DNA of 64,000 nucleotides, taken from Mya arenaria. Taxonomy: Eukaryota > Mollusca > Bivalvia > Myida > Myidae. The notes under the pieces are model-generated. The model did not search any database and was not told the DNA's origin. It saw nothing but the letters and a program-made list of their open reading frames with translations. Positions within the stretch are counted from its first letter, which is position 1, and each line of letters starts with the position of its first letter. The stretch spans positions 67,655,207 to 67,719,206 of the forward strand of contig NC_069125.1 in assembly GCF_026914265.1 (NCBI RefSeq). Direction: 5' to 3'. The translations under genes and the position numbers were made by a program. Shown here one piece after another: positions 57,635 through 64,000 of the stretch.

Positions 57635-60600
57635 CGCTCATCCACGTTTAACTTCATGCATAACTAACATATTTACATCACCTTTCCAAAGAGAATGTAA
57701 CTGGAGTCTTCTTATCAAAGAACTAATTCCGGGTGAACAACAACACATACATCCAAGATATTGTAATACTTTCTAGATGTTCATCATTTAATGTGTGTAT
57801 ACATGGTTTCACATACTCGTCATTGCTCAGTTATCATAATGAACACCCTTATGATATGACATGTAGCTAATTAATTCACATGAACTGATCTTGATTGATT
57901 TGTTATGATGACACAAACATTTATTACCGTTCGATATATATGTTTTATTACCACACTCTTAGATCAGATTTTAAGACCCCTTAACCGCGACACTTATTGT
58001 TATCCTTATAATATCATATACAAACTTATGATTTCACACATTTATAGAAGACAATATCTGAACGGACTTGAATTTTTATAACGTGCGCCCCACCATAACT
58101 GTTTCTACGTACTAGTAATTCAAATTGTAGATAGTAGCAATTGCTGAGGCCCACTCACCTTTGAGTACGAATACTCTAGAATAAGATAACGAACCGAAGA
58201 AGTTATTAATTTTAAAAAATATCGTAACGATATGTTAACTATTGTTAAGATCGTGTCATGACTCTCGTGAGTACCGAATACTTATTTATTAAATAGCGCA
58301 TATATACCGTTAAAATAGAGATTAGCTTACTAAAATTTATTTGACATAATCTTCGAATATTGATTAACATCTCAAAATTGTTGATGTCTCGAGCGGCTCC
58401 GACCCCAGCCAGTGATTGGAAAACAACACCCTGTCCAAAATGTTGGATTTGGAAGACAATATTTACATGTGTTTGTCCGACCCTTACCCTGGATTGGATA
58501 GAAAAAGTCAATGAGTTTACAGCCGTGATATATATCACCAATCATCATTGTTTTTTATAGGCCTACCAAAGTTCACAGCACGCATGCGGTCACTTGAAAA
58601 CTATGGGGATACCACTTTATTGTGTATATATTTAATACTTATTTCAGTTAGTCAGGACATCAGACATGGTCCTTTTTCAAGTATAGGCATTTGAAATGGT
58701 GCCGAAATCAAATTAAATGTTTTGCTTGTTTATGAGCGGGGGTATTGCGCGCGCGTGTGTGTGCTGGGATGGGTGGGGGTATTTAGGCATCAATGGATTT
58801 CGGCCCCGGTGAGAGTTTGGGTAGTGTCAAATTTTGGGGTAATGTGCAGAGTGAGAATGTAACCCGGGTAAAGGCTAACATGGTTCTTTAACGTGTGCCA
58901 GGGTACCATTAACACTGACTGTCACACGGGAACTCCGCTTAACGCCCCTTTACGAAGACGGTTAGTATTTTAGTGGTAAGGCGAGCGAACCTTGGTTGAC
59001 AGTCAAATGTCTAAGCACTAATACACGGATCCGTCACTTGTAAAAATACGCTTGCATGAAACTTTATATATTTTCTTGTTCAAGTTGGGGAGATCCAGTC
59101 AAGACGTTAATTGATGATACGTATTATTTTATATTGCCAGCGCACGACCATTTACCCGGAGATGTCCGGAGGCAAGTTCGTTAAATTATTATGTTCGTTT
59201 GTTTATTCTTTATTCAGGAACTTGGTCGTGAACCAAGAACCTTACGCTACGCGTCTTTAAAATGCGCCTACTGCGGCAAGAATATAACATAACAAAAGGT
59301 GACTGTTTCAGTCCGATATGGTAAATCTAAAAAGGTTTTATAATAATATAATTACTGTCAGTTATGAATAGATCCAATCAACTAAAACAATTTTGAAACG
59401 TATGTACTGATCATTTAAAAATGTGAATATGTGTTCGACCGTTTCAAATACTGCCGTTTTGATAAAATCATTTAATATTGACCAATAAAACTGCAAGATA
59501 AATTAACTCCGAGACTTGTCAATTTTAGCAACAAGAAATGTCACGCTTTTTCTTTTAATATTTTTTTTAATATTATTTCGAAAAATATGGGTTGTCTGTT
59601 TTCTCGAATATTTGGTAAAGGTTCCCAACATGAAACTTTACAAGAAGAACAGCCTAAAACATATTCGTGGTAAGAACGCACATGTTTCATCCATACAACC
59701 ACAGGGGACAGCTGCAAACTATATTTTGTTTTTTTTAGCCTATTTATCCAGATAATTGCCCCTTGTCGTTTTTTTTAACATGTTTGATATGGCAAATCCT
59801 TCACGTACAAATTGTTTTGTATCAAAAGTGTGTAGTTATTCCGATAAAAAAAAAATATATTACCTGATAATGTTATTTTATACAAGGCTCTTGCGAGTGG
59901 GCGACTTGGGCGAAGTGTTTGCCTTAAATTCCCAGACTTTGCCCATTTGCATCTTCAAAGCGATATTGACTTCACCAAAAAAATGTGCACATTGTAAATC
60001 TGTCAGTCAGCGAGTATTTGGCCACTGTTCCATGAGTCAAAACATCGCAATTAGCCATGCATAAAATTTGGTAATCTCCTAATAATTGGGCCGTGTCATC
60101 CAATTACCAAAACATTGCCAGTAGGCCGAGCTATTGAAAATTGACCAATCAGAATGTCATTGAGAAGACCCTGATAAAATTATATAAGTTTGTTAAAATG
60201 AGATTCAAGCATTAATTTAATTAAGTTAAAAAGTAATTGGTATATGTATTGAACAAACGATGCAAGACATTTTAAATGTTGTTGCTTTTGAAGCAGATGG
60301 TCATAGCCATCTCGGGCCATCGGCAAGGTGGTGCTAAGAAATTCAATAACATGACGTATCAACATATATTTGATTGGTTTTAGTGAAATGTTCATGATAA
60401 AAAATGGATTTGTAAACACAAAAATATCTTTTTTTGCTTTATGTAGAGTTTACTTACCTTATTTATCTCCTGTTTGTGATGTCAAAAAAATCAGTGAGAT
60501 CGCCATTTTTTCAGAACAATTTTCCGAGTTAATTTCTCAACTTCCCATTATGTATTGGTAAAGTACAAGGACAGTGTCATTTGGTTCTTAAATGTCAGCA

Positions 60601-61114
60601 TATTGAAAATTATTTAGCCAGAGACAAGAAAATAACAGCATAGCTGAATGTGACATTCTTACCCTATCCCGAACATACCAAAATAAGATTCATCCCCCTA
60701 CTATATTGACAGTTCATTTTGATTGTTTCAAATCCTTAGCTGTCTTGGTTTTTGATTCATTTTAGATGCTATTTGGAGACAAACTATGTGACATTGACAA
60801 ATACACTTTTGCTGAGCCCAAAATGATGCATTATTTTATTAACATTTTATATTGTTGAAGCAATCAATTTGAATGTGAATATAAACTTAGGTGTGTTGTA
60901 TGGCAGGGTTTACGAAAAGTATCACTTCTCCCTAAAGTCTCCCCACTTCTCCCTTAATTGACTGAAGGAAGAATTCACTTCTCCCAATATTTTCAGCCTA
61001 GTGAGAGCCCTGTTATATAAGTTCCCTTGACCAAAAAGTTAATATTCAACGAATAATTATAGAGTTTGATGCGTTTTTCTTCATTTCATACTGGCAAAAC
61101 ATAACTATATATAC
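57635..61114. other. long gene-poor stretch
   Basis: AT-rich with G-rich patches near 58740-58830. A diverged tRNA-like phrase (GGTTAGTATTTTAGTGGTAA) at about 58960 has no intact B-box. No gene is supported. Degenerate CACTTCTCCC phrases at about 60925-60990 look like an old repeat. Confidence 0.4.
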
Positions 61115-61280
61115 ATGAAGGGCACCTACAAGGCTGCGGTTCACAGTTTTCAAACAATCAGAACACTTTGGCGGAATTGTTTCAATTGTATTTACAAGTT
61201 GAAGCTTGCCAGAGGTGGTCGAGTTGTTACGATTGGCATAATTGTCATCTGTGTCAGTCTAGTTGTGTTTTATTGGAAAG
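61115..61280 (+). CDS. candidate first exon with signal anchor
   Basis: An ATG at 61115 opens 55 codons up to a donor (AAAG|GTAATC, phase 1). The peptide has a basic N-terminal part and then a hydrophobic stretch (VVTIGIIVICVSLVVFYW), as in type II membrane proteins such as Golgi enzymes. However, bases 61202-61237 match the repeat at 10369-10403 with few changes, so part of the frame overlaps a transposable-element-like sequence. No second exon was placed. It could be exaptation or chance. Confidence 0.3.
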
Positions 61281-61382
61281 GTAATCCCTGTGTTTTAATG
61301 CATTTAACGCTTGTTTTGTGCAAAATATCTTTGCACTTACATGGTAAAATATGAATATAAACTGTTATCTTTTACAAACATA

Positions 61383-62082
61383 TACACATGCCATATCCCC
61401 CGGCGTGGGGGAAAATCCCCCGGAATTTCGATCCAACCTCCGGTCTCCAGACGGGAGATAAAAATCCCCAGGAATTTAAAAAATAAAATAAAAAATATAT
61501 TTATTTTTTTTAGATATTTTAAATCAGGCAATAATGACAAAGTGAAACCACACTATGTGGGTGAAACTGAATGTAAAGAAACAACTCTGCAAGGGTAAAA
61601 TGACTGTTTAAAAAGGTTTGATAAATGCCAAAAGGAAACCTTAACAACAAGTGATCAATTAATTTGAAGTAATGATCAAAGGCAAAGAAATATTACTATT
61701 TTGGAAAAGGAAGAAATTAATCATTTTCATTCCATTCTCTTAGTGTCTGAATGTCATCATAGCTGATAGTATTAAGCAGAAATTTTTAAAAGACTTTGGA
61801 GGAAGTTAAATTTAATTTACAGTATAACAGTATGACATGACAGTTTATCATAAGAATATGATAAATCATGGCATAAAATGATTCTGTATAATGAAAAACG
61901 TTAGAGGTTTTCATTGCAAAATATATGTGAATACATTTTTTCGTAATTGCGTCTAAAAATACTTCTAATTTTTGCCAACTTAAACCTGCTAAAATATCCC
62001 CCTGAATACTACCAAAATCCACCTGATTTTTCAGCCTTTCTGAACAAATCCCCCTGAATGGTCTCCAGAAAATATGGCATGT
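61383..62082. mobile_element. possible element with ACATGCCATAT inverted ends
   Basis: CACATGCCATATCCCCCGG on the left faces AAAATATGGCATGT on the right, and both ends hold CCCCCGGAAT- or CCCCCTGAAT-like words and GGTCTCCAGA. About 700 bp, AT-rich inside, no coding capacity. The short inverted ends make this a weak call. Confidence 0.4.
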
Positions 62083-63650
62083 ATGCATATAATACTTCAA
62101 TTGATTTCAATATTTTTCAAACCTCCCTGTTTTGGCATAAACCTGTTTAGTTAAGGATTGCAAGAATCCCATATAACACATCTATTACTTTAGACTACAT
62201 AACCTATATAGACCTATAAGGGAATTAAACAACGCTGTGCTGTCATTTTGAAATTCAGAAATCCTCCATGCTGCCATTTCATCTTGCCTTGTTGTTGTCA
62301 ATTGACAATTTCTTGTGTATTTGTGTCATGAGCAGACATGTGTTATCTTTGGCAATCTCCTAAGCCTAATCCTATTTTTGGTTCGAGCATCCACTTATTA
62401 TTGGAACATCGGCAGTAGGTACAACTGTTTGGATAGTGAACAAGTTAAAATATGGGTGGTTTTCAAAATAATGAGGCGTTTTCTTTTATCTCTCTTAACT
62501 TTTATTCCTTTCACTTTTGGAAAGTGTTAGCAGGCACATTATGGGCCAATCATTCTTGTTAAGAAAATTGTTGAGTTTCAAATGAATGGCTCAATCAGCA
62601 AAAAAGTTGTGTAAAAATATGTTGCTAAATTTGTCCCCTGTGCACCCAAAAAAAGTGTGACATTTTACATGAAGACCTTTATTCAAATGTGTTTCATTTT
62701 TTGAAACTGAATGATATAGTATTTTTTATTGTTTTTATGTAACTTAACCCTTTCTCATTTTAAAAAAAACATACTTCAAATAATAAAATTTGTATTATCT
62801 TAACCAAATTTTAATGTCATATGATGGACCCCATTCATTTAAAAAAGAAGATAGAATATTTGATTCACATTGAGAACACTACCTTTCCATTTAAGCACTA
62901 TTTATATTAAATTACTATGTTATTTTAATAACTTTAACCTGCCAGCTTTATATAAATAACATAGTTTTATTATTTCATACATTATTTTGTCCGTAACTCA
63001 GATGCATGACTTATTACCCCAAAATGTCCCCTGTGCACCTTTTCGGTTGTTAGTTGTCAGATTTCTATAATTTCTTCAATAAAATGACATTCTGCTGTAT
63101 TTCCCAGAAAAGAAAGTTACAACAGATGCAAAAACAGTTTTCAGCCTCTCGCATACAGAGATTTGAAGCATCTGCATGGTTTAAAGCAATGTCCCCTGTG
63201 CACCCTGTTTTAGCAGATTTCAATAAAATGTCATAAACTAACAAATATGGTGCTATTTCCACATTCTGAGAAATGTGTATGTTATATTTAGGCATCATTT
63301 GATAGTTTAGCAACTTGATGGTAAGTGTGTTATAAATACTTTTTTTATTATTTAATTATAAAGCCATTAAATGTTTACTTTTAATGGTTTATCAATTTAA
63401 TTTAAATACAGTTTCAGTATTGAGGCACATAAGATAACATATTTTGTTTAAATATTCTATTTTGATTTTATCATGACAATTAAAAAACATCAAATCAAAT
63501 TGAAATTATTCATGTAATGCTTTTATATGTGCAAGGTATTATATGCTTCAATTCAGTGCACAGGGGACAATTTTTTTCATATGGATATCAAATATACCAG
63601 ATTATAATTTTGTACAGGAAATCAGTACCCTAGTGGAAAAGCTTGTAGTT
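62083..63650. other. non-coding stretch with a recurring 15-mer
   Basis: No gene is seen. TGTCCCCTGTGCACC or its reverse complement occurs four times (about 62632, 63026, 63190, and a core inverted at about 63557). Confidence 0.45.
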
Positions 63651-63784
63651 AAGCTTCCTTTTCCAAAGACATCACATAGAAAATAAGTAAACAAATGAAG
63701 AAAAGACTTTGAAAACATTAACACAATGAAGTCTAGGAAGCGCAGAGAATGACTTAGGAAAAGATCAAAAGTTGCAGAAAATGT

Positions 63785-64000
63785 ATGACAGAGATTGAGA
63801 TACTGAGAAAAAGAGCAGAATTTGCCAGGTATTGCTCAAACGCTACTAAGAAAGAGGACAAATAGATCCTATATGATTTACAAATAAAAGAAAAGGAGAA
63901 ACTAAAGAAGCAGGGGCAGAGAAGAAATAAAATGAAGCGAAATGAGGAAACAACAAAAGTCCAGAAAATGACAGACAGAATAAAAGGAGAAAGGTTAAAA
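63785..64000 (+). other. Lys/Glu-rich frame running off the right edge
   Basis: From 63785 a frame reads MTEIEILRKRAEFARYC and continues with many Lys, Glu and Arg residues (KEKEKLKKQGQRRNK) to the end of the window, with one TAG at 63863. The strand is strongly purine-rich from 63650. The composition suggests a coiled coil or a basic transposon protein, but purine-rich DNA alone gives such frames. Confidence 0.25.

Noticed and set aside
58940-59000. tRNA-like phrase GGTTAGTATTTTAGTGGTAA
   Set aside because: An A-box-like word only; no B-box at the right distance and no paired arms.

Overview
The window looks like AT-rich genomic DNA from a marine invertebrate, most likely a mollusc and plausibly a bivalve. 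The grounds are intron-containing genes with GT-AG sites, tRNA-derived SINEs that share a conserved central domain, CR1/L2-type LINE remains, a Tc1-like transposon, a tyrosine-recombinase (YR) retroelement with an SGNH hydrolase module, and many foldback elements and minisatellites. No species can be named from the sequence alone.

Host genes are sparse. (1) At 1296-2023 (+) lie the last two exons of a small membrane-anchored ShKT-domain protein; a decayed relative sits at 25871-26337. (2) At 29735-31819 (-) is a long single-exon C2H2 zinc-finger factor whose C-terminal finger pair is of the Ikaros/Hunchback type. (3) At 46698-52234 (-) is a six-exon gene that I assembled from splice sites and phases. 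It encodes a 259-residue type I membrane protein with 24 ectodomain cysteines and a cytoplasmic PPPY motif. (4) At 56717-57634 (-) is a single-exon rhodopsin-family GPCR. Weaker candidates are a spliced transcript at 6.1-8.45 kb, an orphan exon at 23.6 kb, a signal-anchor exon at 61.1 kb and a Lys/Glu-rich frame at the right edge.

Most of the rest is repeats. From 10.3 to 22.5 kb there is a nest: two tandem MITE copies, a 5'-truncated LINE, a palindromic MITE, and a large foldback element (13628-22481) whose arms are built of tandem (GGCCTAGC)-rich satellite. A Ngaro-like YR retroelement (15941-20980, a fossil with a few breaks) lies inside that foldback; once it is subtracted, the two foldback arms are almost equal in length. 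From 36.9 to 45 kb there are three LINE remnants, a twin tRNA-SINE and a Tc1-like transposon. Three unrelated minisatellites, all with a period near 40 bp, lie at 24.1-25.6, 34.4-35.9 and 52.9-55.2 kb. A 1.1-kb GTA/GTG trinucleotide array fills an intron of gene (3).

The genes show no operon-like relation. The coherent story is one of host genes set among layered transposon insertions and local repeat amplification.
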